Below, one piece after another: positions 1 to 12,400 of a stretch of DNA of 64,000 nucleotides. Origin of the DNA: Paulownia fortunei (lineage: Eukaryota; Streptophyta; Magnoliopsida; Lamiales; Paulowniaceae); the NCBI GenBank assembly GCA_019321725.1, contig CM033116.1, forward strand, positions 18,559,869 to 18,623,868, read 5' to 3'. The notes under the pieces were generated by a model. It saw only the letters and a program-made list of their open reading frames with translations, was not told the DNA's origin and searched no databases. Each line of letters opens with the position of its first letter. Positions within the stretch are counted from its first letter, which is position 1. Both the position numbers and the translations under genes were made by a program.

Positions 1-1606
1 AAAGGAGATGAATTAGAAAAAGTATAATGAAATCTTATATTAATTTATAATTTAGGTCGGTTGAGTTTTAATTTGAATTATAATACTAATGATGACGATC
101 TAACACAACATCCGATGACAGCGGCATCAACGTCCTTGTGGCACTGGAGGACATTTTAGGAATTTTTTACTGCTCATGCATGAAAATTTTATATTGTATA
201 TATTCATTTAGTTCAATACTGTAATTATTTTGTCAAAAAATTTTAAAAGTAGTTGTGAAGCAAAAGTTGGTTTAGTTGTTTAAATTGTTATTGAAATTTG
301 AAAGAGTAATTTATTTTATAAGGTTTGATCAAATAAAATAAACTAAATTATTTATACACATATACACAAAAATTAATAACTATAACAATAAGTTAATATT
401 TATAATACTATAATAATAATTATATCTAAATAAATGATTTAATAGTAAATTATCTAAATTAAATTATAAATTTGTAGTATTTATTATTATACTTGTGTAT
501 ATAAACAAATATACATGTGTGTGTGTATATTTGTTTAAATATTTGTTTATTATACATGTGTATATTAACATATTTATTTAAATATTTATATATTTATGGT
601 ATATTTATATCTGAAAGATTTTATATTTGTATATATTTTTATGTTTGTATATTTATAGACATATAAATTTACACTTGCGCTGATATACACTTATGCTAAT
701 TGTTGTAGTTCTAAAAAAGATCTTCTCTTCATTGTCATTTTATAAATTTCTACGAAAATGAGTGTGGGTCTCAAAAGTTCTATTTAATTTGTCAGTATTT
801 GTCTAATTATGTACTATATTACTTTTTCTACGTAGTTTTGACTCCAACTATTCATTGTAGTGAATTAATTAGTAAGTAATATCTTGACATAATAATATAA
901 TTATTTACTTCATTAAAAATGCAAAAACAAAACATGGAAAAATTAGAACGGTAAAGATTTCAATACATATTCATGGTTGAATCAAAGCCAACTTTGATTC
1001 TTGAATGAAATGACAATGACATGTCACAAAATTATGATTTAGACACATCAGAATTTTATATCCTTTTGTGGTGTTACTCCTAATAAATTAAAGTTTAGTG
1101 GAAAAATAATAATGGTGTTGCTGCTTCTCATGGGGTAAAATGGGCCCCTTCTGTAATGACTACTTCATTTACTCCATCATTTAAGAATTGCAGACCCCTC
1201 TGCGGCTTAGGTAGGAATTGTGCACCCCGTCTGCAACTTCGGTAAGAATCGGACACCTAGTCTGCAGCTTTGGTAAGAATCGCAGTCCTCATCTGTGTTT
1301 TGCCTAAAATTTTAACATCTTATAATTACACGGTAATTGTTTAATCATGATTTAAATTTGCTACAAACTGTTAAAGAAGCCGTTATATTTGCATTGGTGG
1401 TATGTCAGGTTTAGTAAGAGGTAAATGTAATGTAATGACAAAATATATCATTCCGATGAAACTGAATGAACAAATTATGCTCATCGGTCACTATCTTTGG
1501 AAGATGGTGGACTATATCTATTCTCAAGTAATTTGCCTAGTGATCTTTAATTGCATGCATATGTTCAGTTGCTAAGAATCATTTTTTATTTCATTCATTT
1601 TTGTAG
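1..1606. other. AT-rich upstream/intronic DNA
   Basis: No exon is supported here. The stretch is strongly AT-rich. An A/T and GT-rich imperfect palindrome lies at about 500-545, and a GC-richer 31-bp minisatellite lies near 1180-1305. Because the exon at 1607 begins at a splice acceptor, at least the right part is probably intron of that gene. Confidence 0.5.
1180..1305. repeat. 31-bp minisatellite, four diverged copies
   Basis: The word TCTGC-R-CTT or a close variant recurs at 1199, 1230, 1261 and 1292, exactly 31 bp apart. Each copy carries GGTAGGAAT or GGTAAGAAT, which resembles a plant 5' splice site. The copies are well diverged, so the array is not recent. It is much less AT-rich than its surroundings. 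Confidence 0.75.
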
Positions 1607-1819
1607 CGTGACAAGGATAAGAAAATCCAAGAACTCACGCGAGAGCTGCAGCGGCAGGAAGAACTATGTGCAACATACAGAGAAAGGTTGATTAATCTTC
1701 TGGCGAATGTCGACAAACAAACTGAGCATTTGTCTTCGAAAGTGCTAGCAGTTGTTGAAAATGTGAGAAAAGCAGAAGCTGAAGCACTGAAGGAAGCACT
1801 AACATTGTCCAGGATATAG
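1607..1819 (+). CDS. C-terminal exon of a coiled-coil protein (partial gene)
   Basis: An acceptor (ATTTTTGTAG) is followed by a 71-codon open frame ending in TAG at 1817-1819. The peptide is rich in Lys, Glu, Gln and Leu, with stretches such as RDKDKKIQELTRELQRQEEL and KVLAVVENVRKAEAEALKEA. Their heptad-like spacing suggests a coiled coil. I do not recognise the family. Upstream exons are not visible in 1-1606 and probably lie beyond the window edge. The stop codon is directly followed by GTAACC, a possible splice donor, so an alternative isoform or downstream exon is conceivable. No catalytic motif is visible. Confidence 0.6.
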   Translation, partial: RDKDKKIQELTRELQRQEELCATYRERLINLLANVDKQTEHLSSKVLAVVENVRKAEAEALKEALTLSRI

Positions 1820-3855
1820 GTAACCGTATAATTCAGAGTCCTCCTTTTGTGGTGCGTTGTTATCCTTAGTATATATAAGCTTTAAGTTAGTTTCATTGGA
1901 GAATATGTTATTCTGTACGTTCGGCTCCTATCTGAAATGACCAGAATAAGAGATATCACCATAATGTAGCTTTGCCAACCTAACATCCGGTATAGAGTAA
2001 AGATGAGCCTCTCAATCAGCTTCTTTTCAAGAACTGATGAAAGGGGGATTTATGAATGCACTCCAGATTTATGTATAGTCATGCTGGAATTCTGTAGGAT
2101 TGTAGCAGTGTTGAAGCCAATAGCCTTATGATACAGTTGTGTAATTTTGTTCATTTATTTTTCCTTTTTATCTAGTATCAAAGAAAAAGAAATTATGCAT
2201 AGTTCACAACAGTAAAGAAACAGTGTTTACTTGTGATTTTTGTTAAGATGGTTGAGCGCGCTTAAAACGTTTAGCTTCGTCTATGCATCATTTTTTTTTC
2301 TTTCTTTTTGTTGGGGATAGAGATGCATAGTTGCAACTCTATATTTAGGGTTATACAAGTCGATTCCTTGAAATCCCATTTTGAACTTTTTTGCTCTATA
2401 CTGGCAGTTTAATAATAAAATTTGCTGAATTCAGGCGTGGTGGTGGGTTCAATAATTAAAATTCGTCAAACCCACAATTCCACTGCTATATTTACATATA
2501 TACACATCAATATACTTCTAATATGTATATTTGATATATTTATGTAATAGTTAATTTTTTAAAAAACTCGGTTTTTATTAACAATTAAAAGTTTTTCAAT
2601 CTCCAAAAAATTTGCTCATAGCAAGTTTTTCTTAATAAATATCACATGCTCATCTTCTTGCTCTCTTTCCCCATTCACTCTATTCTTTTTTCTTGGCAGT
2701 ACTACTTATTTGCATAGTAACTATATATATAAATCCTTTATTTGTTTACAGATAAATTGAATTATGTGAATATATGCAATTTAAAATTTTATAAAACATC
2801 AAACCAACCACTAAATAAATCAAACCATTCGCTTTATAAAGATAAGCGTGTAATTGCAAGTTAGTTTTTTGCTAAGAGTTAAAACTTTTATTTTTATAAA
2901 ACCATCCAAACCCAACTGCCTACACCCTATATCTATATTTATGAATTGGTGGCTTTTGTAATAAACAAAATTTGCATTACTCAACCAGTATAGAGGACAG
3001 AAATTTTCCAAGAACTAAAAAATAATACGATACTCGAAGAACATAGCCAGCCATCTCATGGATAAGAACTTTACAAGCATACATATGCAGTCATTCCCAG
3101 AATGTAGTAAAAACAACATGAAAATGACTCAATGGACTTAACCATCATCACAATTTTTGCAGTACCACACCAAATTAAAGGATCTCTGCGTAAACTTGGG
3201 ACTATTTGTCGCTCAGAAAGGATAAGCATATTGATAACAGGGTTGCTGCAAAGAACCATATGGTCCATATCCTCCTAGAACACAAATAAGCACCAAGAAA
3301 TCTCTCTTTCTTAATGCTTACTGGTTCACTTAGCTTAGCAGTAGCTGTTACACCACCAAAGTACATCACTGCAAGCCTCCCTCATCAACTTGTCTCAAAT
3401 CGCAAGCACTTAGACACGATTTCAAGCTAATGTTTTGACTTGGTAGTGTGCTGCCCCATAACTTTGCTACCTCCAGGGTGATGTTCAACCACACACAGGT
3501 AGTGCTGCTCAATAAACAGGAACACTTTCCGTCATCTCAAAACATAGCTACCACTTCTGGTAGAGTTCATCTGAGGAGGAATTTGTGAAAAACCCGAATG
3601 GTAGCATAACTTTCATCCCATTGCCATGGTGATCGATGCTCAAAAACTTGAATTTAATGTTCTCATATGGGAAGACATACAGCTACAAGCCAACAAAAAT
3701 TATACATTTGCCAAGTAGCTGACTTGATCCCATTCCCCATATACTACTAGTAAAGATCAAAGACCCCAACAACAAGAGTATGAAGGAAAAATTAAGTGCA
3801 CTGCTATAATCCTCTAAGATTAGACACCAATTGGGTAATTAGCAGCACAGACTGA
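1820..3855. other. Intergenic / 3' UTR DNA between convergent genes
   Basis: About 2 kb lies between the + strand coiled-coil exon and the stop of the - strand CRM gene. The first ~350 bp is plausibly the 3' UTR of the former. The moderately GC-richer part at about 3040-3855 is plausibly the 3' UTR of the latter. I see no supported coding exon; the short open frames near 2820-3268 have no family signature. Confidence 0.4.
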
Positions 3856-6212
3856 TTATTTCCTCTTTTTCTTCAAAAGTGAAGCAGCTCGTAGAACCAT
3901 TCTATCAACCTCATCAAGATCCACCAACTCTAGATCTTTGTCATAAGATTTCTCTTTTCTTGAATCAGCAGATATTTGGCGTAGATGTTCTTCAAAATCC
4001 TCTTCTTCTCTGTCACTATGCACTGGAATCTTTTCAAACTCGTCCATGTACAGAGGTTTTTCTGCTTTCTCTTCATTCTCAGTGTCTGAGTCTGTCTCAA
4101 AAATATCTGACAGAGCTTCCGAATCTGAATCCATATTTGAATCATCGTCATCATTTACATCACTTTTAGCCAATAGTTCTTTCAGCCTATCAGATCTCTC
4201 AAAATGTTCATTGGGAAGGCTTCCGGAATCAACATGACAAGCATCAGTCGATAGTTTTTCTTCACTCATACTAATTTTACTTTCTGCCTGAGCTTGAAGC
4301 AGCTCCAGGTCCTGCTCAAGTCTTGGGATATATTTCTTAACAGCTCTCAGAGCATCCCTATACTTGGATTTATCCAGAGCCTGTATAAAAGGAAATCAGA
4401 AATTGAAAGAATAAACAAATTGACATTAACTTCCAGGAATCTCTTAGCAATAAAATCAATAACAGAGTGCTGATAAAGGAAAAAAAAAGTATACGAATAA
4501 CAATACCTTCTTTCTCGAGAGAGTTTCCCTGGGAGACATTATCTCTGTTGGGGGCTGAGAGTAGTTCTTCCCTCTGTACATAATAATGGTGTTGTTTTCC
4601 TGAATATCAAGCACAATCCCTCCACTCAATCTTGCCAGCTCTGAAGCAATATCCTTCACCTCCTCTGGAGAGAATGTCTTCACTATAACTTTCAAAGTCT
4701 GGTGCTTCTTCCAATGCAAGTGCATGTTCAATATAACGCCCTGATATATCCCACGTCTTCCAACTGGGACATAATTCTTGCACTTTTCACCCATCTTCAA
4801 AAAGTAGAAGTGTTCTTCAGGGGTCAATATTTCGGGATCATGGGTAGTTTCTGATGACTCTTTAGGCTCAACTTTTTGAAGAGCTTCAAGTATCCTCTCC
4901 TCTTTCCTCCGAGCCTTGGTGAAGCATGAAATCAACCACTCATAAGAATTTAAAATAATAAATTCCAAATTAAAGAAAATGCAAAACTGTCATTCCAGCT
5001 CTCTATCATCAGCAAAATAAAAGCAGTGATACTGTTGGTTCCAAGGCATCAATACTATGTAAAGTAAGTACACAGATTACAAAGAAAATGTTGGATCATA
5101 CTGAAGTCAGTTTTATCCATTATTTTCTTGGTTTAGACCTACCCTTGCAGGTAGAAATGAATTAAAACTTCCATATGTTAGATGCCTCAGACAATTCCTA
5201 ACATTTCATAAACATATATTATGAGAATGATAATTGTTTTTTTTTTGTTTTTAAGTTGATAGGGCACTTAATAGAGCAAAGTGTAGAATGGTAAAGTTCC
5301 ATTAGATAGATTCTTATTAAGCTATAATGATTAAGGCTACAGAAAAGGTGATTTGGTTAAGGAAATTTGTAAATGTGACTTGAATTCAGTCATATTTCAT
5401 TAAAATCGATTCCACATGGTAAATGATACTAATGGTAAATGATGAAGCCCACATGGAAAAATGGTACTAAAGAAAAGACAATCAATTATCCACATAAATC
5501 CATTTCTTGTTTCTTTAGCGTCTACATGAACATTGAAAAAACCAACATCTAAACAACATAATAAAAGCAGGACAAGAATAAGTTTTCTACCTTCGTCAAC
5601 TTGTAGAGGATTTTTTCTTCCGGGGTCATCCTTTGGTAATCTTTCTTCTTCTTCCACCTGAAAAACTTCATCCACCTCACAACTGCTCTCTTTCCCTTCA
5701 GTTTCTTCCTTTTCTTGACCTGAACCTCACCCGACCCATCATCCATACCATCATTCTTCACACTCTGCTCCACCACCGGCTCCACATTTCTCGAAACCCG
5801 ACCCGAATGGATCCAAAAAACACCGCCAAGATTACATCTTTGCACTCCCATCTCATAATGCGAACACTTCCCCGCAGCAACAGGCATGCCTCTGCCAACA
5901 ATCTTGCATATATGTACATAACTAAAAAGCATCACAGTAAACTCAGATTCTACTCAACCAATGATCAAAAACAAAAAAGGTAGCAATCTTTTCACTGAAA
6001 TCCTAAAAGGAAATCATTTATTCAACGAAAACAGCAGTCTTTATGCATACATACTTCACACACGAACTGGAAAAAAGAAAATTTGAAGAAAAAAATTACC
6101 TGGGGCTTTGAGATATGAAGTGGGATTGGCAGAGAAGGGGCGACAAGGTCAGAGAATTGGCCCAGAGACGTTTGAGATACAGTGATTTACATGCTAAATT
6201 TTTCACCGCCAT
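3856..6212 (-). CDS. CRM-domain organellar RNA-binding protein (At3g25440/CFM-type)
   Basis: The gene has four exons on the minus strand: 6100-6212, 5591-5891, 4507-4914 and 3856-4380. All introns are GT-AG and the phases close to 448 residues. The start is in a short first exon encoding a Lys/Arg/Ser/Leu-rich, acid-free leader (MAVKNLACKSLYLKRLW...), typical of mitochondrial or plastid import. A lysine-rich stretch (KKRKKLKGKR) follows in exon 2. One CRM (chloroplast RNA splicing and ribosome maturation) domain spans about residues 169-256, with the RNA-binding loop GRRGIYQG at 190-197. The C-terminal third is highly acidic (Asp/Glu/Ser) and ends in KKKRK. CRM proteins bind group II intron RNA or ribosomal RNA in organelles. 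Single-CRM proteins of this type act in splicing or ribosome assembly. The RNA target and the choice of organelle are not readable here. Confidence 0.9.
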
Positions 6213-6300
6213 TTTCCTTTTTTTCCCTTTCGATTTCAGCTGTACTCTGCTCTTGCGCTGCAATTTTTTTTTGGTTGGATGGCAGCAAATTGTAGGCTTT

Positions 6301-6325
6301 TGGGCTGTGGGCTTTTATATGGGCC
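6301..6325 (-). promoter_or_regulatory. Site II (TGGGCY) cluster in CRM gene promoter
   Basis: Three TGGGCC/TGGGCT motifs stand at 6301-6306, 6308-6313 and 6320-6325, about 90-110 bp upstream of the predicted ATG (6212-6210). Clusters of this motif, bound by TCP factors, are typical of plant nuclear genes for mitochondrial and ribosomal proteins. That agrees with the organellar leader of the CRM protein. Confidence 0.55.
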
Positions 6326-7454
6326 TAAATAAGAGAAACAAAGACATGTCTTTAGAAATTGAAAATTAGGTTTATGAGTAGTAATTGGATCATAACAAAA
6401 TTCTCCAAATTTTTAAAAATAAATTTAATAAAATATAATATTTTTATAAAAATTTAGAATCTCTTATATATTTTTTATAAATTATAATTTGGAAAAATCC
6501 CTTGATTTTTTCATTAGTATAGTGATTTATTTTCGAATGTTATTCCTTTTTTAATAAGATTAAATTATATTAACTTAGTTTTTTAGTTTTTTAATTTATA
6601 TATATAATTATACTAGATAATATAATATTTATTGATAATCTTCATACATAAATATATTATTTTTATGAAATAATTAGGTATTCTATATCTATATATCCCT
6701 GAATTATAAAGACGAGTTACATATGTACATGAGATTTTGTTGATTTTTTTCAAACTATCCCGAATAATACTTGAAAATTTAAGAGCTAACGAATTATTCT
6801 TGAATTTAAAATTTTTTACAATGTTAATGAGTCGGATTTTAATTTGAATTAATTCTAACTTGAATTTGATCGATATTTATTTTTTATGGCCAATTAAATA
6901 TTTGAACAAGAATAAAAAATTGATTATAAATATTGAAATATATGTAGATGCAAATTCAATCTTAAATGATCTGATCCAGTTAGGATCCAAATCCGATATA
7001 TTCAGAAAAATAAATATTACTTGTTTTTTACTTAATAAACATTGATTTAGTCATACATGAAACTATTTCCTTTTATGTGAAATTTGCAATTTTTTTTATA
7101 CATAGAATTATAATCAATCAATTATTTATGATACTATTGCTTTTCTAATGTAAAATCTACAAAAGAAAATTCAATTTTTTGTGTATTTTTTTTAAAATTC
7201 GAATCCAAATTAAGTACAATTATAATACTAAGAACCTATTTTTTATTTTTTTTAAAATTAATATCTTATTAAAAATAAAATATTAAGACAACGATCTCTA
7301 ACCTATAAATATTACCGTGACACAAATGCACTAATTTTATAATTCAGCCACCCTTGATCCAACGGCAATATATAGCTCAATTAAAACTTCAATCACCTAA
7401 TCCTTTACTAGTATTAAGACCAATCATTATAAAACTTGAATTTGTGATTACAGA

Positions 7455-7640
7455 GTAATGGGTAGGGATAGTAATGAGTTCGGTCTTATTCGACTCGTCA
7501 CAAACTTACATTATTCGGGGTGAGTATATGAGCAATGGATCGGATAATAGGTTAAGCTTTTTAAAACCCGATGGGTTGGGATGGGAATAGAATCCGACCC
7601 GTATAATATGGTATAAATCGGCCATTAGGGTTTTTTTTTT
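7455..7640. repeat. Dispersed repeat family A, fragment
   Basis: The sequence has the pattern GGGTAGGGATAGTAATGAG followed by ACCCG/CGACTCG words, ending in GAATCCGACCCG. Related pieces occur at 10975-11272, 52228-52583 and 60050-60330. It looks like one end of a small non-autonomous element; no coding capacity is visible. Confidence 0.45.
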
Positions 7641-8169
7641 CATTCACCAACACCTAGCCCCAAAGAAATGAACTCTTCTATTCAGTCTTTGATTCTCTTG
7701 ATTTCTCTCACCCAACACAGTCCACCGGTTGAACTCCCATTTCTTAGTCATTATCCCATTGACCACTACCGCGCCCAACCCGGCCCGTTTCTTGCAGTCG
7801 TCGGCCGACCAACACCAAGTCACTCTCTTTTCATTTTTTTTTTTAATTTGAATAATTGAATTTGAAGTTTTGAAAGTTTGTAAACCTTATCATTTTTTTT
7901 TTTACTTGATATAATGATTCAAAGTTTAATTAGTTTAACATGTTTTATTTTATAGTTTCTGAGTCTTTGTTTTCTTTTTCTCCATTTCTTCTTTTCTTTT
8001 TTCTAGACTTTTTGGTTGTTTTTAGATTAAATAGTTTTGATTTTCTTCTAGGAGGTAAGAAAAGCAGTTGAGGAGGGAAAATTACAAATTGGATCTCAAA
8101 CTAATTTGAGCCATTGTGTGGTCGGGTCTCGGTCCATTCTAGTCTTGGTGGGGCAGGTCTTGAATTCAT

Positions 8170-8350
8170 TTCAAATGTATCTCGTTATCATTCTTAATAA
8201 TGGACTTAAAATTAATTAAATCCAATTGTTTATTTAAAATATCAGGTCCAATAATGAGTTTCAAATTTACCTCGTTATCATTCTTAATAATAGACTTAAG
8301 ATTAATCAAATCCAACTGTTTATTTAAAATATCAGGTCCAATAATGAGAA
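8170..8350. repeat. 90-bp tandem duplication
   Basis: CTCGTTATCATTCTTAATAA occurs at 8181 and again at 8271, and the following sequence through ATCAGGTCCAATAATGAG is repeated with a handful of substitutions. The period is 90 bp with two copies, so the duplication is relatively young. Confidence 0.85.
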
Positions 8351-9009
8351 GTTAAAAAAATGAAAGATTAACCTAATTCAATGGGCTCTAAGCCTTAAAA
8401 ATTATCATATTATCAACTCTTTTGAATACTTATAAATACCAAAAAATCTATTATTAGTGGGTAGACAATTCATTTTTTATAATCTTATCCTTGATATGGT
8501 TCTAATTTAAGATACAATTTTTTTTTATTTTTAAAATTTATTTTTAAATCAATTAATATTTCGTGTCTTATAATACACCTACACTTGTAAAATATATACA
8601 ACTTTATTTTCATACTTATATTGTCAAATATAAATATAAGTAATTCAAATATATTTTTATTTTTATATAAAAACTAATAAAAATATTTTTAAATTCTAAA
8701 AGTATGGATTATGAAAGTGAGTTTGAAAATAAAACCAAACGACATTGACAACAACCAAACAATAATCAAATAAAATAAATGAACTTCATGGCTTCACAAT
8801 CATATCATTTATATATACAAATCAATAAACCATAAACTAGATAAATTTAATTCTTCTCAACCAAACCAGAGTGGGGGAAGAATCATAATTACAATAATTA
8901 GCAATTTGTCCAAAAGAAAAAAAGAAAAAGAAGAGGAAAATCAGTAACAGAGAAGAAAGATTGCCAAATTTGAATGTGGTGTTGAGGAGGATGAAAACCA
9001 TTCAAATCA

Positions 9010-9471
9010 TCAACTCAAGGCGGCGAATCCGCCGCCCTTCATCATCTGCCGGAACTCATCAAAGTTAACCCTTCCGTCGCCGTCGACGTCCACTTTCATG
9101 ATCATCCGCTTGCAATCCTCCAGCGTCCGCCCCTGCTTCAGCCCCAGCGACGCCAGCACCGACCTCAGCTCCTCCACCGTGATGAATCCGTCGCCGTTTT
9201 GGTCGAAAACTTTGAACGCCTCCCGCATGTCGTCTTCCTCGTCTCCCCGCTCGTTGTCCTCCATGATCGTCGCGTAAAGCGTGCCGAATTCCTCCACGTC
9301 CACGTACCCGTCGCCGTTGGCGTCGATCTTCTCGATCATCTGCCTCAGCTCCTTCTCCGGAATGTGGATCCCCAGCTTTTCCAGCGATTCGCTTAATTCT
9401 TTCCGGCTTATTTTCCCGTCGCCGTTCCGATCGAACATGGCGAATACCCGACGCAGCTCCGGAGTATCCAT
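9010..9471 (-). CDS. CML3: Calmodulin-like protein, four EF-hands (CML3/CML7 type)
   Basis: This is an intronless 153-residue protein. I chose the ATG at 9471, giving [10 protein letters not shown], because family members start just before the first EF-hand. An in-frame upstream ATG at 9522 would add 17 residues without family support. Four canonical 12-residue Ca2+ loops are visible at about 14-25, 50-61, 90-101 and 128-139, each with Asp at position 1 and Glu at position 12. The ending [10 protein letters not shown] is typical of the CML3/CML7 group. The protein should be a cytosolic or peripheral Ca2+ sensor that changes shape on binding and contacts target proteins. Codons are much GC-richer than the flanks, especially at third positions. 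CML3 versus CML7 cannot be settled from sequence alone; the complex I ferredoxin gene as next neighbour recalls the At3g07490/At3g07480 pair. Confidence 0.93.
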   Translation of the reverse strand: MDTPELRRVFAMFDRNGDGKISRKELSESLEKLGIHIPEKELRQMIEKIDANGDGYVDVEEFGTLYATIMEDNERGDEEDDMREAFKVFDQNGDGFITVEELRSVLASLGLKQGRTLEDCKRMIMKVDVDGDGRVNFDEFRQMMKGGGFAALS

Positions 9472-10314
9472 TTCTTCATCAAAACTCAACCGTAGTGCCC
9501 AGAACTGGATTTGGTTGATCAATCAATGTATTTTTTCGTAACTTTTTCAAAATTTACGCAATTAATTTGGGGGAGGAGAAGTGATTCAGGGAGATTAATC
9601 ATCGGACTGTGGCAGAATCAAAAGGGATTGTTGTGAATAAATCAAGGAACATAAAATTGATTAATCTTGGCAGAAATGGAGAAGAAAGGAGAATGGGCTC
9701 TTTCAATTTTCATTCATGGAGGAGTAAATTCTTGTGGAGAATTGATTTGAATTCTAGAATGATTTTCACATTGGATTTGCAATTTTTGGTAGAGAAATTA
9801 TGTGGGGTTGGGGGGATGAGGGTTGAGAAAAAAGTGGGAGGGAAATGTGGGAAGCCCACTAATGATGATAATCTTGTTATGTACGTACACTCCATGATCC
9901 TTATTCCTAAAAAAATTGAAACCTTTGACTTGTGGGTTTGGCTTGAAAAAATTGGATCTCATTTAATTGGGAATGTTTATTTTTGTTTTGGCATAATTTT
10001 AAAATATATTTTAGAAAAATAGATTGGAGAATGTAAAGAATGTTTGATTTTATTTTAAGAATAATTGATTTATGTAATTTGAAAGAAAGTTATGTTTAAT
10101 TTATTTTGAGAAAAATATTTTTTTATCATGTATGTCTTGTCTTGGTTAGTGAGTAATGTTATATTAATTTTTTTAATACTTTATGTTACTTTATTTTAAT
10201 ATAAAAATAAGATGATATATATTTATACTAACGTAATGATTAGAAGATGAAAATTGCATATTATTGATATAATAATTTATATATATATATAACAATTAAA
10301 ATGTATATATGTAT

Positions 10315-10410
10315 GTAAAGTAATGGTTAAGATGTTTTGAAAAAATATATATATATTATAATTAATATGTCTATATATATGTAAAGTAATGACTAAGATG
10401 TTTTGAAAAT
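10315..10410. repeat. 66-bp direct duplication
   Basis: GTAAAGTAATGGTTAAGATG at 10315 recurs at 10381 with two changes, followed by the same TTTTGAAAA. The copies are separated by TA-rich microsatellite, which probably promoted slippage. Confidence 0.7.
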
Positions 10411-10974
10411 ATTTTGAGGAAAAAACCAAATGTTGCCATTGATTTTGAAATATTTAACTAAAACATATTAAGTTCTCTCATAGCAAATTTGTCTCTAGAT
10501 AATTTGGATTTTGATGTGGTTTAATATCGAATTTCTTTGAAACTGATTGATGGATAAGTTTCTTCCCACAAAAAATGGTTAGGTTAATGTAAAAATGATG
10601 TACCTTGAAATAATATAATATAAGGATATTTATAGTTATTCGATAAAAGATTACAATTCGATATAATATGATGAAATAGACATCAATTTTAGATTCTTTT
10701 TAGCGTAATCGAGTATCGCGCAAAAAATAAATAGATAAGAGGTATAAATTAATGGCTAGTTGGAGAAAAGTAACTAAATCAACTTTAAAATTTGAGTTTA
10801 GTAATTATAAAAAAATTAGTAAGAGCTCCCAAAATATTATAGAACTTACTTTTCACTCCCCCTTTCCCTAAAAAAAATGACAAACACCTCCAATAAAATT
10901 TGAAAAGCCCAACTTACCCTTATCTTCCATTTTCCCCATTCCCATTTTTTTCACCTTTTGTCTGTCAAAACTTA

Positions 10975-11272
10975 GGAATAGCGATGAATTCCAATTCGAC
11001 TCAAACTTTTGTGAAATTATAAAACAAATTTGATATGAGTTTTAATTTTTTATTTTCAAACTCATCCACCTTATTTAATTAATTAATTAATTTTAATATA
11101 TATTTATATAATATTATATTTTAATATTTTTAAAATTATATAACAAATTTAATAGGTATAATTCAAACTCAACGTGTCCGGATAGAAAAAAACTCTCAAG
11201 TACTTAAAAACTATAAAGAACGAGACTTAAATTTTGATAAATTCATCCTGAACCCGTTTCTTTGCCATCCGT
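10975..11272. mobile_element. Dispersed repeat family A, about 300 bp
   Basis: It starts with TTAGGAATAGCGATGAATTC and ends with GAACCCGTTTCTTTGCCATCC. The two ends are roughly complementary (GGAATAGCGATGAA against TTTGCCATCC), as in a MITE-like element. The AT-rich middle has no coding potential. Related copies are at 52228-52583 and 60050-60330. Confidence 0.45.
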
Positions 11273-11520
11273 GTCAACCTTCCTCCTCAAGCCTGTCCAT
11301 CCCAGTCTTCTCGCCTGCCCTCCGCCTTCCACCACAACCACCTCCACTGTCATCAAGTCTTTCTTTCCTCATCTTTTCCTCATCTCTCTTTTTTCGTTTA
11401 TTCTCTCTCTTTTCCCTTTAAAGTTACTTCTTGACCATTTTACCACAATGACCACCTAGTCCCTAAACCGTTGGTTTTTTGGCAAGCACAACCATCTCTG
11501 TTGCGATTTCTTTACCCTCA

Positions 11521-11750
11521 GATGGGTAATTTCTTCAATTTAGGGTAGAATCTTGCTTTGTTGTTGACATGATTTGGATTAGGTCCTTCTCTGCCCACAT
11601 TTTTAGAATATTTTTTTTTTTTACCATAACGCCCTCTTATATGAAGTGTAACTTTTTTCTTTTATTTTAAGCATAGTTAGATGGGTAATCTCTTCAATTT
11701 AGGGTGGAATTTTGATTTATTTTTGAATAACTTTGATTAGGTCCTTATCT
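11521..11750. repeat. Diverged 159-bp tandem duplication
   Basis: GATGGGTAATTTCTTCAATT at 11521 recurs with changes at 11680. Both copies continue as TAGGGT..GAAT and later GATTAGGTCCTT. Roughly a quarter of positions differ, so the duplication is old. Confidence 0.6.
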
Positions 11751-12234
11751 TCTAAATCAATGTTGATTGAAGAATGTTTGCATATTTGATTAGTAAAATC
11801 TGTTTGCGATTTGCTAATTGGTTGATTAAAGAATGATTTGCATACTAGATTGGATCACATCAATGGTGATTTCGAAATATGTATTTATAACTCTATTGGT
11901 TAATATGTTTTTTGAGTTAGCTACACCAAAGACTTGAATTAAATTATTTTTACTGTAATTCAATATTTTTATAAATAGATCGATAATAAAATCGATTTTG
12001 TTAAAATTAACAACTCAATCAGTCGAATCGATTTAATAAAAATTAATTATATTTTTTTATTTTTTAATATAAAATTATAATATAATAAATTAATTATTAT
12101 GTAATACATTTTAAATATAAATATAAATAAATAATTTCATAAAAACACATGTAACAAAACACAAAATTCAAATAATCACATAAATATAACAATATATCAA
12201 ATTTAAACTTTTATAAAAATTAAAAAAAATATAT

Positions 12235-12400
12235 AATAACCAATCAAAACCAATTTGGTCGATTTTAACTAGTTATGGGCGATTTTGACCGTTTGACCAG
12301 TTGCTGATCAATTAAAACAGCTTTTAAGCAAAATCGGACCGAACCGACCTTCAGTTCCCGAATAAACCGATCGATCCGGTTCAATTTTGAAAACATTGCT
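12235..12400. repeat. GGTTCGGTT-type dispersed repeat fragment
   Basis: The stretch is rich in CGATTTTGACCG, CGGACCGAACCGACC and GATCGATCCGGTT words, a composition shared with 57380-57540 and 58480-58870. It is probably debris of a non-autonomous transposon. The exact ends are not clear. Confidence 0.35.

Larger units (their letters stand above)
6400..9009. other. AT-rich intergenic DNA with repeats
   Basis: No gene is supported. The stretch holds a fragment of a dispersed element (about 7455-7640) and a 90-bp tandem duplication (8170-8350). A short pyrimidine-rich open frame at 7668-7859 follows an AGGGTTTT stretch and looks like promoter or UTR debris. The part next to 9009 is probably the 3' UTR of the calmodulin-like gene. 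Confidence 0.4.

Noticed and set aside
7668..7859. 63-codon frame after a C-rich leader, considered as a small gene
   Set aside because: There is no signal or domain, and the adjacent sequence is a dispersed repeat.
9199..9541. Antisense frames over the calmodulin-like gene
   Set aside because: They are shadows of the EF-hand gene, whose GC-rich third positions suppress stops on the opposite strand.
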